NCBI GenBank assembly: GCA_905214525.1
Contig: CAJMMN010000006.1
Span: forward strand, 1 to 64,000
Reading direction: 5' to 3'
DNA: 64,000 nucleotides
Source: an uncultured bacterium
GTDB lineage: Bacteria; Actinomycetota; Coriobacteriia; Coriobacteriales; Coriobacteriaceae
Numbering within the stretch: position 1 is the stretch's first letter; each line of letters opens with the position of its first letter. Positions 8,391-16,258 of the stretch are shown here, piece by piece. Below the pieces are notes generated by a model. The model was not told the origin of the DNA and did not search any database. It was given only the letters and a program-made list of their open reading frames with translations. The position numbers and the translations under genes are program-made.

Positions 8391-9324
8391 CAAGATCGCC
8401 AACCGCAAGGTTATCTGCGACACGCTGCTCGAGGCCGCCGCAGCCGATAAGGACATCGTCGTCCTGTGCTCCGACTCCCGCGGCTCTGCATCGCTCACGC
8501 CGTTCTTTGACCAGTATCCCCAGCAGTCCGTCGAGGTCGGCATTGCCGAGCAGGACCTGGTGAGCATCGCCGCCGGCATGGCCTCGTGCGGCAAGAAGGC
8601 CTGGGCCGCCTCGCCGGCGTCCTTTGTGACCACGCGCTCGTATGAGCAGTGCAAGGTCGATGTCTCGTACTCCAACACCAACGTCAAGCTCATCGGTATC
8701 TCGGGCGGCGTTTCCTATGGCGCCCTCGGTATGAGCCATCACTCCGCGCAGGATATCGCCGCCATGAGCGCGATTCCCAACATGCGCGTGTATCTGCCGA
8801 GCGATCGCTTCCAGACCGCCGAGCTCGTGCGTGCCCTGGTCGCCGACAACAAGCCGGCCTACATCCGCGTGGGCCGCAACCCGGTGGAGGACGTGTACAC
8901 TGAGGACGAGTGCCCGTTCCAGATGGATCGCGCCACCTGGGTGCGCCGCGGCACCGATGTGACGATTGTCGCCACCGGTGAGATGGTCCGCCATGCCGTG
9001 GACGCCGCCGATCTGCTGGCCGAGCAGGGCATCTCGGCAACGGTGCTCGATATGTACTGCGTCAAGCCGCTCGATGCCGAGGCCGTGATCGAGGCCGCCG
9101 GTGCCACGCGCGCCGTCGTGACCGTCGAGGAGCACAGCCCCTTCGGTGGCCTGGGTTCCATGGTCGCGCAGGTCGTGGGCGAGCATTGCCCGCGTCCGGT
9201 CAAGTGCCTGAGCCTGCCCGATGCGCCGGTCATCACCGGCACGAGCCCCGAGGTCTTTGCGCACTACGGCCTGACGGGCGAGGGAATCGCAAAGACGGTC
9301 GCCGAGTTCCTTCCCGCAGAGTAA
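8383..9324 (+). CDS. Transketolase, C-terminal subunit
   Basis: A 313-residue partner of the preceding subunit, carrying the pyrimidine-binding and C-terminal transketolase domains. VEVGIAEQDLVSIAAGMA near residues 50-67 contains the catalytic Glu that activates TPP. GGVSYGALGMSHHSAQDIA holds substrate-channel histidines, and VTVEEHSPFGGLGSMVAQ is in the C-terminal domain. The ATG at 8383 follows AAGGAGG at 8370-8376 inside the upstream gene and overlaps it by 8 bases. It joins the isomerase and FGGY kinase in what is probably one pathway from a sugar to glyceraldehyde 3-phosphate and sugar phosphates. Confidence 0.9.
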   Translation: MANKIANRKVICDTLLEAAAADKDIVVLCSDSRGSASLTPFFDQYPQQSVEVGIAEQDLVSIAAGMASCGKKAWAASPASFVTTRSYEQCKVDVSYSNTNVKLIGISGGVSYGALGMSHHSAQDIAAMSAIPNMRVYLPSDRFQTAELVRALVADNKPAYIRVGRNPVEDVYTEDECPFQMDRATWVRRGTDVTIVATGEMVRHAVDAADLLAEQGISATVLDMYCVKPLDAEAVIEAAGATRAVVTVEEHSPFGGLGSMVAQVVGEHCPRPVKCLSLPDAPVITGTSPEVFAHYGLTGEGIAKTVAEFLPAE

Positions 9325-9353
9325 TTGGTGCATCGGGGACAGGTTTGCACCAA
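9325..9353. repeat. GGGGAC-loop hairpin
   Basis: Arms TTGGTGCA and TGCACCAA enclose a loop containing GGGGACAGGTT. It begins immediately after the transketolase stop codon and is followed by TCCTTTT, so it may also terminate or attenuate transcription before the FGGY kinase. It is one of at least a dozen hairpins in this window that share the loop but not the stem. Confidence 0.7.
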
Positions 9354-9466
9354 TCCTTTTAGGTTGAATTCTGAGCAGGCCGGCTGCGCTCTCATGAGCC
9401 GGTCGGCCACTCGCTCCTTGTCCGTCGGGTTTTAGTTTTGAATCGACGGGGGAGACAGGAGAGTAC

Positions 9467-10957
9467 ATGAGCAAATACATCATCGGAATCGATCAGTCCA
9501 CACAGGGTACTAAGGCGCTGCTGGTGGACGAGGGCGGCCATCTGATCCATCGCGCCGATCGCTCGCATCGCCAGATTGTCAACGAGGCCGGCTGGGTGAG
9601 CCATGACCCGGCCGAGATCGCCGCCAACGTGCTGGCTGTGGCACGCACCGTGGTGGAGGAGACCGGGGTCGATCCGGCCGACGTCGCCGGCGTTGGCATT
9701 TCCAACCAGCGCGAGACCACCGTTGCCTGGAGCCGCACGACGGGCGAGCCGCTGTGCGATGCCGTGGTGTGGCAGTGCGCCCGCGCCCGCGAGCTGTGCG
9801 ACGAGCTGGCTGCGCGCGAAGGCGTGGCCGAGCTGGTGCGTGACACGACGGGTCTGGTGCTCTCGCCCTACTACCCGGCGGGCAAGATGACTTGGATCCT
9901 CGCGAACGTTCCCGCGGCTGCCGAGGCCGCGGCGGCAGGCGAACTGTGCCTGGGCACCATCGATGCCTGGGTGGTCTGGACGCTCACGGGCGGCGTGGAG
10001 TTCCGCTGCGACTGGTCCAATGCCAGCCGCACGCAGCTTTTTGACCTGCGCCGTGGCTGCTGGAGCGAGCCTGTGTGCGAGGCCTTTGGTGTCAATCCGG
10101 CGTGCCTGCCGCAGGTGACCGATTCCGATGGCCTGTTCGGTACAACGGACCTGGGCGGCTTTTTGCCGGCGCCCGTGCCCATTCACGGCGTGCTCGGCGA
10201 CAGCCATGCCGCCTTGTTTGCCCAGGGCTGCCATAGCCGCGGCATGGCCAAGGCGACCTATGGCACCGGAAGCTCGGTCATGATGAACGTCGGCGACGAG
10301 TTCGTCGCCAGCTCGCATGGGCTTTCGAGCTCGCTCGCATGGCGTATGGACGGTGTGACCGAGTATGTTCTCGAGGGCAACGTGAGCTACGCCGGCGCCG
10401 TCAAGACGTGGCTGCGCGACGATCTTGAGCTCATCAATAACCCCGAGGAAGTTACCGACCTGTGCTACGCCGCCAATCCGGCGAGTCGCGTCTACTTTGT
10501 GCCGGCGTTTACCGGTTTGGGCGCGCCGCACTGGGCGAGTGACGCCGAGGCCTGCGTCTTTGGCATGACGCGCACCACGGGCCGTGCGGAGTTCGTAAAG
10601 GCCGCCGACGAGTCGATCGCCTATCAAATCTTTGACGTGATTGATGCGATGGTCGAGGATTCGGGCGCGGCACTGGCCGAGCTTCGTGTTGACGGCGGCC
10701 CCACGCGCGACGCGTACCTGATGCAGTTTGAGAGCGACTTGGTTGGCTCGCCCATCCGCATCGCGAGCAACGACGAGATGAGCGGTCTGGGTGCGGCCTG
10801 GGCCTGCGGCATTGCGCTGGGCATGTACACGCGCGACGTCGTTGACGTCTACGGCGCTCGCGGCATCGTGGAGCCTGCCATGTCCGCCGACGAACGAGCC
10901 AAAAAGATCGTCGGCTGGCGTCACGCCGTCGACGCGACCATTGCCTACACTGCCTAG
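9467..10957 (+). CDS. FGGY-family carbohydrate kinase, glycerol-kinase-like
   Basis: A 496-residue ATP-dependent kinase of the FGGY family. The N-terminal phosphate loop is IGIDQSTQGTKALL. GVGISNQRETTVAW holds the Arg-Glu pair that contacts polyol in glycerol kinase. VVWQCARA, the TYGTGSSVMMNVG adenosine-domain loop and GLGAPHWASDAE follow. The GD motif appears as GDSHAAL rather than the GDQ of true GlpK, and no glp genes are nearby. Given the isomerase and transketolase genes just upstream, a ketopentose such as ribulose, xylulose or apulose is a likelier substrate than glycerol. It is separated from the transketolase by 142 bases with a hairpin, and has its own GGAGACAGGAG ribosome binding site. 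Confidence 0.8.
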   Translation: MSKYIIGIDQSTQGTKALLVDEGGHLIHRADRSHRQIVNEAGWVSHDPAEIAANVLAVARTVVEETGVDPADVAGVGISNQRETTVAWSRTTGEPLCDAVVWQCARARELCDELAAREGVAELVRDTTGLVLSPYYPAGKMTWILANVPAAAEAAAAGELCLGTIDAWVVWTLTGGVEFRCDWSNASRTQLFDLRRGCWSEPVCEAFGVNPACLPQVTDSDGLFGTTDLGGFLPAPVPIHGVLGDSHAALFAQGCHSRGMAKATYGTGSSVMMNVGDEFVASSHGLSSSLAWRMDGVTEYVLEGNVSYAGAVKTWLRDDLELINNPEEVTDLCYAANPASRVYFVPAFTGLGAPHWASDAEACVFGMTRTTGRAEFVKAADESIAYQIFDVIDAMVEDSGAALAELRVDGGPTRDAYLMQFESDLVGSPIRIASNDEMSGLGAAWACGIALGMYTRDVVDVYGARGIVEPAMSADERAKKIVGWRHAVDATIAYTA

Positions 10958-10996
10958 GCGGCTGCGCGGCGCCCGCAGGCTATTCCCGGGCAGCTC

Positions 10997-11071
10997 ATTT
11001 GGGATGGGGCTTTTTTGACTGGTATGATTGGTGCGATCATTCGAACCAGCTAAAAGAGCCCCGTCCCAAAT
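10997..11071. repeat. Inverted pair of terminator-like modules
   Basis: ATTTGGGATGGGGC followed by six T at 10997-11016 and its near-complement AAAAGAGCCCCGTCCCAAAT at 11052-11071 face each other. The whole 75 bases can fold into one imperfect hairpin. The right half read on the minus strand matches the terminator at 4671-4706, including its GTAGTCAAT loop. The left half probably terminates the FGGY kinase transcript; the right half lies in the luxS leader. Confidence 0.6.
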
Positions 11072-11092
11072 TGACTACCGAGAGGATCTGCC

Positions 11093-11581
11093 ATGGAGCG
11101 CATCGCGAGTTTTTCCGTTGACCATCTGCTGCTCGAGCCCGGCGTGTATGTGAGCCGCATCGACCACGATCCGGCGACCGGCGCCGCCGTCACCACCTTT
11201 GACCTGCGCCTGACCACGCCCAACAAGGAGCCAGTTATGAACACGGCGGAGTGCCACACCATCGAGCATCTGGGTGCCACGTTCCTCCGCAATCATGCCG
11301 AGTGGTCGAGCCGCATTGTCTACTTTGGCCCCATGGGCTGCCGCACGGGCTTTTACCTGGTTGTCTTTGGTGAGCTGACGAGCGAGGAGATCTTGCCGCT
11401 CGTGCGCGAGCTGTTCGAGTTTGTCGCGGGCTTTGAGGGCGATATCCCCGGCGCCGCTCCCGAGGAGTGCGGTAACTATCTGGACCAGAACCTCCCCATG
11501 GCAAACTGGCTCGCGCGCCGTTATCTCGACCGCGACCTGGCCAATATCGACGAGAAGCACCTGCACTATCAGCAGGCATAG
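11093..11581 (+). CDS. luxS: S-ribosylhomocysteine lyase (AI-2 synthesis)
   Basis: A 162-residue LuxS. It splits S-ribosylhomocysteine into homocysteine and DPD, the precursor of autoinducer-2, in the activated methyl cycle. The metal ligands His55 and His59 lie in CHTIEH with Glu58 between them. Cys126 in EECGNY is the third ligand, and Cys83 in PMGCRTGFY is the catalytic thiol. Length matches the family (about 155-170). ECGNYLDQNLPMA replaces the more usual C-terminal metal-site wording but keeps the Cys. It stands alone, with GAGAGGA upstream; no pfs gene is adjacent. Confidence 0.95.
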   Translation: MERIASFSVDHLLLEPGVYVSRIDHDPATGAAVTTFDLRLTTPNKEPVMNTAECHTIEHLGATFLRNHAEWSSRIVYFGPMGCRTGFYLVVFGELTSEEILPLVRELFEFVAGFEGDIPGAAPEECGNYLDQNLPMANWLARRYLDRDLANIDEKHLHYQQA

Positions 11582-11679
11582 GGCCGCCCTCTGCCTCCAA
11601 ACCGTTCACACGGAGATATCGACCGTTTAACTGTTTAGAAGTGTTTATTCGAGGTCATTAGCACTAGCTCGCTTAAACT

Positions 11680-11708
11680 AGTTCTTAGAGTGATATTCAG
11701 GCAAGGCT
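11680..11708 (+). promoter_or_regulatory. Probable ribonucleic antiterminator (RAT)
   Basis: AGTTCTTAGAGTGATATTCA followed by GGCAAGGCT overlaps the 5' arm of the terminator that follows. The CAGGCAA core resembles the 3' half of known BglG/LicT RAT sites. Its position, mutually exclusive with the terminator and just before a CAT-PRD antiterminator gene, is what the family requires. The match to consensus is partial. Confidence 0.5.
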
Positions 11709-11766
11709 CCTGAAGCAGCATCTGTTGACATTGATTGTCGGATTCTGCTTCGGGAGCCTTGTTCTG
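11703..11766 (+). terminator. Conditional terminator in leader of antiterminator gene
   Basis: AAGGCTCCTGAAGCAG (11703-11718) and CTGCTTCGGGAGCCTT (11745-11760) form a 16-base stem with one internal mismatch, followed by GTTCTGTTT. It lies 14 bases before the antiterminator start codon, so the operon would be transcribed only when antitermination occurs. Confidence 0.78.
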
Positions 11767-11779
11767 TTTAGGGGGGCAC

Positions 11780-12619
11780 ATGGAAATTGTTAAACGAATT
11801 AATACCAGCGCTGTCCTCTGCGTCGATGGAAATGGCAGACAGTTGGTTGCATTCGGCCGTGGTCTGGGGTTTAAGAATGTCGGAGACGAGGTCCCTCTTT
11901 CGGAGATTCAACGAACGTTTTATAACGTTAGCTCTCGCTACATCGCTCTCGTTGACGAGGTCCCCGACGAGCTTCTTGAGCTTACCTCGGATGTTATTGA
12001 TATGTCGACAGGTTTGCTGCCTTATGAGGTGAGCCCTAATTTGCCGTTTATCCTTGCGGACCATATCGCGTATGCGGTTAAGCGCAAAGAGCAAAATATC
12101 GTTGTCCGCATGCCTTTATCGTTTGATGTCCGCCAACAATATCCCGTCGAATTTAAAATCGGCGAGTATGCACTTAGGATAATCAGGAAACGTCTTAACG
12201 TTAGGCTTCCAGCTCATGAGGCAGTTGGAATTGCCATGGCGTTTATCAATAACATGGCCGATTCGGACTCATGCGAAGTAGTTAAAGAGTTTAGCGCGGA
12301 TATCTACGATCGTGTTCTGGAGGAGTCAACCGTTGCTGTTGAAAATCGGCTTGGCATTCAAGTTGATCGGGAAGGTTTCGATTACGCAAGGTTCGCAACC
12401 CATCTTCAGTACTTATTCAATAGGTTGAACTCTGGCGAAAGCATCGTGAGCGACAACCGCAAGATGTACCTCTCGCTCAAAAAAGAATATCCGGTGGCAT
12501 CAATGTGCGCCGATGATATTGCTTCTGTTCTCAGCCGACTGACGGGGCGGGAACTTATAGACGAAGAAAGACTCTACCTCATGATGCACATCAATCGAAT
12601 TGCATCGAAAACAAGGTAA
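11780..12619 (+). CDS. BglG/LicT-type PRD transcriptional antiterminator
   Basis: A 279-residue RNA-binding antiterminator. Residues 1-58 form the CAT RNA-binding domain (MEIVKRINTSAVLCVDGNGR onward). PRD1 spans about 65-170, with histidines in ADHIAYAVKR and LPAHEAVGIAM. PRD2 spans about 172-279, with histidines in ATHLQYLF and LMMHINRI. PTS phosphorylation of these histidines normally sets activity: HPr~P activates and EII~P inhibits. The ATG at 11780 follows AGGGGGG. The gene is AT-richer than its surroundings, like the next two genes, and is preceded by its own RAT/terminator leader. It should sense the substrate of the EIIBC encoded next, 68 bases downstream. Confidence 0.92.
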   Translation: MEIVKRINTSAVLCVDGNGRQLVAFGRGLGFKNVGDEVPLSEIQRTFYNVSSRYIALVDEVPDELLELTSDVIDMSTGLLPYEVSPNLPFILADHIAYAVKRKEQNIVVRMPLSFDVRQQYPVEFKIGEYALRIIRKRLNVRLPAHEAVGIAMAFINNMADSDSCEVVKEFSADIYDRVLEESTVAVENRLGIQVDREGFDYARFATHLQYLFNRLNSGESIVSDNRKMYLSLKKEYPVASMCADDIASVLSRLTGRELIDEERLYLMMHINRIASKTR

Positions 12620-12687
12620 TTAGTTGGCAAAGGCGCGCGCTTTGCTGATGGTTACATATAAAACTCAACATGGGAGAAATGGTATTT

Positions 12688-14058
12688 ATGGCAGATACAA
12701 CCAAGCTCGCTGCCGAGATTCTCGAGATGGTGGGCGGCGCAGACAACGTTACATTTGTAGCTCACTGCATGACTCGTTTAAGGTTCAACCTTAAGGACGA
12801 AAGCATCGTAGACGATGCAAAAGTCAAGGCGATTGATGGCGTGATCGACATTCGCCATTCCGCGGGGCAATATCAGGTGATTGTGGGACCTAAGGTCGAT
12901 AAGGTCTATGAAATCGTTGCCAAGGAAACCGGGATTGACGCCGGAGATTCCGAGGCAAGCGAAGGAGAGACTAAGGGCTTTCTGGGAAAGCTAATGAAGT
13001 TCATCAGCGGCATCATGATGCCCGTTCTTCCTGCCTTGATCGCATGCGGAATGATAAACGCCATCCTTAGCATTCTGACGACGGCGGGTGCTGTTTCCGC
13101 CGAGAGCGGAATATACACTCTGCTGTACGGCATGGGAAATGCCTGCATGTATTTCCTGCCCGTTCTTGTCGGATCATCTGCTGCTCAGTTCTTTGGAACC
13201 GATCGATATATCGGTGCGGTACTCGGCGCAATCCTGGTTTATCCGACTTTCGTTGCTGCGGCCGGAGCGGGCGATGCGCTGGATTTGCTCGGCATGAAGT
13301 TCACAATGGTGAGCTATTCCTCCACGGTGTTTCCTGCTATCGTGGCGGCTTGGTTCGCATCCGTTCTTAATAAGTGGCTGCGGGCGGTTCTTCCCGATGT
13401 TGTGGCATTTGCGCTCGTCCCGTTCCTGACGGTTGCTGTTGCCGCCCCCGTCTCGCTCCTTGTGATCGGCCCCGTTATTCAGCAGGCGAGCTCTTTGCTT
13501 GCGGCTGCAGTGCTGGCGGTCTATCAGTTCAGCCCCGTCCTTTGCGGCGTTATTCTCGGGCCGATATTCGGTCTCGTTATGATCCCCCTTGGACTCCATT
13601 GGGCCCTGATCGTGCTTTCCATCAACAATATTATGACCGTCGGCTCCGATCCTATCCTTGGACTTCTCTGCTGCAGCATGGGTGTTGTCGGCGCTTGTTT
13701 GGCGTTTGCCCTCCGCTCGAAGGACCCGAGTGAAAAGAGTCTTGGGTTCAGCTGTGCCATTACGGGCTTTTTCGGGATTACGGAACCGGCGCTGTACGGC
13801 ATCATCTTGGAGCACAAGAAGATCATTATCGCTTCCATGGTCGCCGGAGCAATCAGTGCTGTTATCCCGGCGATTTTCAACACCTGTACGTTCGTTATGA
13901 CGTCGAGCGGCATTTTTAGCTTCCCCGGTTATATGGATCCTTCTGGTGATATGAGCAGCCTCATCGGCGCAATTCTTTGCAATGTCGTCGGTTTAATTCT
14001 TAACTTCGTTCTCGTTTACATCCTGTATCGCCCTGATGAAGAGGCGGTAGTGGAGTAG
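12688..14058 (+). CDS. PTS sugar transporter EIIBC, beta-glucoside type, no IIA domain
   Basis: A 456-residue sugar permease of the glucose/beta-glucoside PTS superfamily. The IIB domain (about 1-85) has the phosphorylated Cys27 in AHCMTRLRFNL. The IIC domain (about 105-450) has roughly ten membrane segments, with GIMMPVLPALIACGMINAIL at its start and FFGITEPALYGI as the conserved sugar-site loop. There is no C-terminal IIA domain, so phosphate must come from a separate IIA; the free-standing EIIA at 45051-45587 is the obvious candidate. The start at 12688 is preferred over two upstream ATGs because GGGAGA lies 10 bases before it. It is controlled by the antiterminator upstream. AT-rich codon use suggests transfer. 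Confidence 0.9.
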   Translation: MADTTKLAAEILEMVGGADNVTFVAHCMTRLRFNLKDESIVDDAKVKAIDGVIDIRHSAGQYQVIVGPKVDKVYEIVAKETGIDAGDSEASEGETKGFLGKLMKFISGIMMPVLPALIACGMINAILSILTTAGAVSAESGIYTLLYGMGNACMYFLPVLVGSSAAQFFGTDRYIGAVLGAILVYPTFVAAAGAGDALDLLGMKFTMVSYSSTVFPAIVAAWFASVLNKWLRAVLPDVVAFALVPFLTVAVAAPVSLLVIGPVIQQASSLLAAAVLAVYQFSPVLCGVILGPIFGLVMIPLGLHWALIVLSINNIMTVGSDPILGLLCCSMGVVGACLAFALRSKDPSEKSLGFSCAITGFFGITEPALYGIILEHKKIIIASMVAGAISAVIPAIFNTCTFVMTSSGIFSFPGYMDPSGDMSSLIGAILCNVVGLILNFVLVYILYRPDEEAVVE

Positions 14059-14109
14059 ACAATTATTCGGGATGTAAGCTGCCGAAAACCCCGCGGCAGA
14101 TTGCATGTG

Positions 14110-14150
14110 GTGGGCTTGCCGTTGATTCACGCGAGCCCACCCTCATTTTT
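14110..14150 (+). terminator. Terminator between EIIBC and esterase genes
   Basis: GTGGGCTTGC and GCGAGCCCAC form a 10-bp stem with one G.T pair around 11 bases and are followed by CCTCATTTTT. Readthrough would still reach the esterase gene, whose start codon is only 14 bases further on, so this may act as an attenuator. Confidence 0.7.
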
Positions 14151-14163
14151 GGAGTGACTAGCT

Positions 14164-15144
14164 ATGACAATTACTGCCGATATGACGTTTGGCGAAATCG
14201 CGCTCCTTCCTGAGTTCGCTGGCTTTGGCGAGCACCTTATGCTTTGCCGGCCTTCAACTTGGGAGCGCATGTGGAATAAACCCATTGTGTCTCATATGAA
14301 TTCTGATGCTAATCCATATGAAACTGCTCGCGTTTTGCGTGGATTGAATCGAATTGTCGAGCTCGTGGATGACGGGAGGCAGGTTGCCTACGATATTTGG
14401 GATGAAGCCGACTGCATCCGTGATCCGACTCGGCGCAATACGAAACTGTTCTTCTTTCCCGGGAGACCTAGGGCTCCCTTTATCATTGCGGTTTCGGGCG
14501 GAGGTTATCAGAGCGTTTGTCATCAAGTGGAAGGCTTTCCCGTTGCCCCCGAGCTCAACGATGCGGGCTATAACGTGTTCGTGCTGTCATACAGGGTGAG
14601 GGTCGAGCCTTTGATGCCGCGCCCAATCGACGATTTAAATCGAGCCGTCCGTTTTGTCCTGGAGAATTCAGCGAAATTTAATGTCGCAAAAAGTTATGCA
14701 GTTATCGGCTTTTCTGCTGGTGCGCATTTAACTGCCGAGTGGGGGACGGACAACAAGGGATTTGCGTCCTACGGATGCGAGGCGCCAAAAGCCTTGGCCC
14801 TGTGTTATGCACCGATTGATCTTCATGGCTTTGAGAACGCATCAGACAATAGATTTCTTGATTCGGTGTGCGGCGGGGCTGGTCGCGACTCGCTCGATGA
14901 TTTCTGTATTAATCAGCATGTGTGGGAGCAGTATCCTCCGACATATCTTTGGCAATGCGCTGACGATGATATTGTATCGCCCGACAATTATGAAAAGATG
15001 GTCGATGCTCTGGATGCAGCTGGAGTACACCATGAGGGAGTCATGTATTCAGAAGGGGGGCACGCATTGATGAAGCCCCATGCGCCGGAGACCGACTACT
15101 GGTGTATGAGCGTTATTGAGTTTCTTAAAGATTATCTCGACTAG
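14164..15144 (+). CDS. Alpha/beta-hydrolase, esterase/lipase (BD-FAE-like)
   Basis: A 326-residue serine hydrolase without a signal peptide. An oxyanion-type SGGGYQSV lies near residue 119, the nucleophile elbow GFSAGAHL near residue 182, the acid Asp in CADDDIVSP near residue 262 and the His in EGGHALMKPH near residue 297. Together they make a complete Ser-Asp-His triad. The arrangement matches the esterase group that removes acetyl or aromatic acyl groups from sugars. It is the third gene of the AT-rich cassette with the antiterminator and EIIBC. A deacylase acting on an imported acylated glycoside is the likely role; the substrate is not known. Confidence 0.8.
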   Translation: MTITADMTFGEIALLPEFAGFGEHLMLCRPSTWERMWNKPIVSHMNSDANPYETARVLRGLNRIVELVDDGRQVAYDIWDEADCIRDPTRRNTKLFFFPGRPRAPFIIAVSGGGYQSVCHQVEGFPVAPELNDAGYNVFVLSYRVRVEPLMPRPIDDLNRAVRFVLENSAKFNVAKSYAVIGFSAGAHLTAEWGTDNKGFASYGCEAPKALALCYAPIDLHGFENASDNRFLDSVCGGAGRDSLDDFCINQHVWEQYPPTYLWQCADDDIVSPDNYEKMVDALDAAGVHHEGVMYSEGGHALMKPHAPETDYWCMSVIEFLKDYLD

Positions 15145-15267
15145 GAAGCTGCATGTCGCTTTTTGAGCGGGTGATTTCGTCATGCAATATTTTCGGTATT
15201 GATCGTGGTCGTGGATGAATGATGTTCTAGAATGTTCATACTGTCACATAAACGAACAGGAGCGAAC

Positions 15268-15912
15268 ATGCATATCTACTCTGTATCAGATCCCGAGTTC
15301 AAATCCTATGGTCGCGTGTGGGACGACGTGCCGTCCAACCTGACCGCCCCGCTTGTCGAGGCGCTTGCGGCTACTCCCATTCCCGAGGGCACCAAGTACG
15401 TGGCCTCCGCACCCGAGCTCGAGCAGGTTGAGGGTGTCGACACGCTCGGCCTGCTCATGTACGGCGGCCGTCCGTTCCAGCCGGGCTGGTGCAACGGCCA
15501 CAACACGCGCCTCAACTGTCTGGAGTATCACCGTGCCAGTGAGTTTAATTTGGGTGCGCGCGACTTTATTCTGCTGCTGGCCAAGCGCGAGCAAATTGTC
15601 GACGGCAAGCTCGACACCGCTCAGGTCAAGGCCTTTCGCGCGCCCGCCGGCACGCTCGTCGAGGTTTACGCCACCACGCTTCACTACACGCCCTGCATGG
15701 TCGACGACGGCGGCTTTCAGGTGATGGTGGCGCTGCCGGCGGGCACCAACGGCCCGCGCCCCGAGGCTGCAGCCGACATGCCTGCCGCCGGTGACAGCTA
15801 CTGCTACTGGAAGGCCGACAAGTGGGTCCTCTGCCACGCAGATAGTCCCAAGGCTGCCGAGGGCGGCTACGTGGGCCTCGTCGGCAAGAACCTCGACATC
15901 GCCTGTGACTAG
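15268..15912 (+). CDS. DUF4867 family protein
   Basis: A 214-residue cytoplasmic protein of unknown function that I recognise as the DUF4867 family. It starts MHIYSVSDPEFKSYGRVW. The conserved core is QPGWCNGHNTRLNCLEYHRA, then NLGARDFILLLAKREQIVDG and VEVYATTLHYTPC, and it ends YVGLVGKNLDIA. The His/Glu-rich core, a cupin-like pattern of beta strands and a C-terminal proline-glycine motif suggest a metal-binding sugar or sugar-acid enzyme, but this is not established. The start at 15268 follows CAGGAG. Its GC content is high, unlike the preceding cassette. In gut Firmicutes and Actinobacteria such genes often sit next to sugar catabolic genes, as here before a GH1 gene. Confidence 0.75.
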   Translation: MHIYSVSDPEFKSYGRVWDDVPSNLTAPLVEALAATPIPEGTKYVASAPELEQVEGVDTLGLLMYGGRPFQPGWCNGHNTRLNCLEYHRASEFNLGARDFILLLAKREQIVDGKLDTAQVKAFRAPAGTLVEVYATTLHYTPCMVDDGGFQVMVALPAGTNGPRPEAAADMPAAGDSYCYWKADKWVLCHADSPKAAEGGYVGLVGKNLDIACD

Positions 15913-15920
15913 CATCTTCC

Positions 15921-16057
15921 GTCTCGATCTGTAACATCTAGCGGGCTAAATCGTCTCTACCTGTTACAGATTTAGACAAACCGTAGAGGGCTGCCCGAAA
16001 GATCTCGATCTGTAACACCAGGCCCGGTTTTGGCGGCCTACCTGTTACAGATCGAGA
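15921..16057. repeat. Two CTGTAACA...TGTTACAG hairpins in tandem
   Basis: Copy one has arms GTCTCGATCTGTAACA (15921-15936) and TGTTACAGATTTAGAC (15962-15977). Copy two has TCTCGATCTGTAACA (16003-16017) and TGTTACAGATCGAGA (16043-16057), which are perfectly complementary. The loops, 25 bases each, differ. The spacing between copies is about 80 bases. This looks like a short palindromic repeat element duplicated in tandem. Confidence 0.7.
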
Positions 16058-16069
16058 CAAACCGGGCCC

Positions 16070-16108
16070 AAACCACCACAAAGGTGCCTGTCCCCTTTGT
16101 GGTGGTTT
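16070..16108. repeat. GGGGAC-loop hairpin, minus orientation
   Basis: Perfect 14-base arms AAACCACCACAAAG and CTTTGTGGTGGTTT. Read on the minus strand the loop is GGGACAGGCACC after CAAAG. Its stem matches the hairpin at 36428-36456 but not the others of the family. Confidence 0.75.
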
Positions 16109-16120
16109 GGGGCGGCGGTA

Positions 16121-16176
16121 TCAAAAAGTGTCAGACGGGGGCGGCTGCGGGGCGCCTGTGCGCGAAAAGAAGTGTC
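16121..16176 (+). promoter_or_regulatory. Direct repeats shared with leader of second GH1 gene
   Basis: TCAAAAAGTGTCAG (16121-16134) and GAAAAGAAGTGTC (16164-16176) lie 43 bases apart. The same two motifs occur 42 bases apart at 43333-43387 before the other GH1 gene, with GC-rich sequence between them in both places. They are probably a shared control site for the two enzymes. Confidence 0.5.
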
Positions 16177-16258
16177 GGCCTGCGCCGCTGTCGTTGAGCA
16201 GCGCGCTGCTTACGGGGATACTGAAACCACGACAAACAGCGTGTGAAAGGATTGATGC

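Larger units (their letters stand above)
15913..16258. other. Intergenic region of repeats and regulatory motifs before GH1 gene
   Basis: 346 bases without a gene. They hold two CTGTAACA/TGTTACAG hairpins (15921-16057), a GGGGAC-loop hairpin (16070-16108) and a pair of direct repeats that recur before the other GH1 gene (16121-16176). The ribosome binding site GAAAGG (16245-16250) precedes the GH1 start. Confidence 0.7.

Noticed and set aside
9467..10957. Annotation as glycerol kinase GlpK
   Set aside because: The NQRETT site is glycerol-kinase-like, but the GDQ motif is GDS, no glp genes are near, and the operon is a pentose/transketolase one; kept as FGGY kinase of unknown specificity.
12620..12687. 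Second RAT/terminator before the EIIBC gene
   Set aside because: The 68-base spacer has no hairpin with a T tract; control seems to lie only in the leader of the antiterminator gene.
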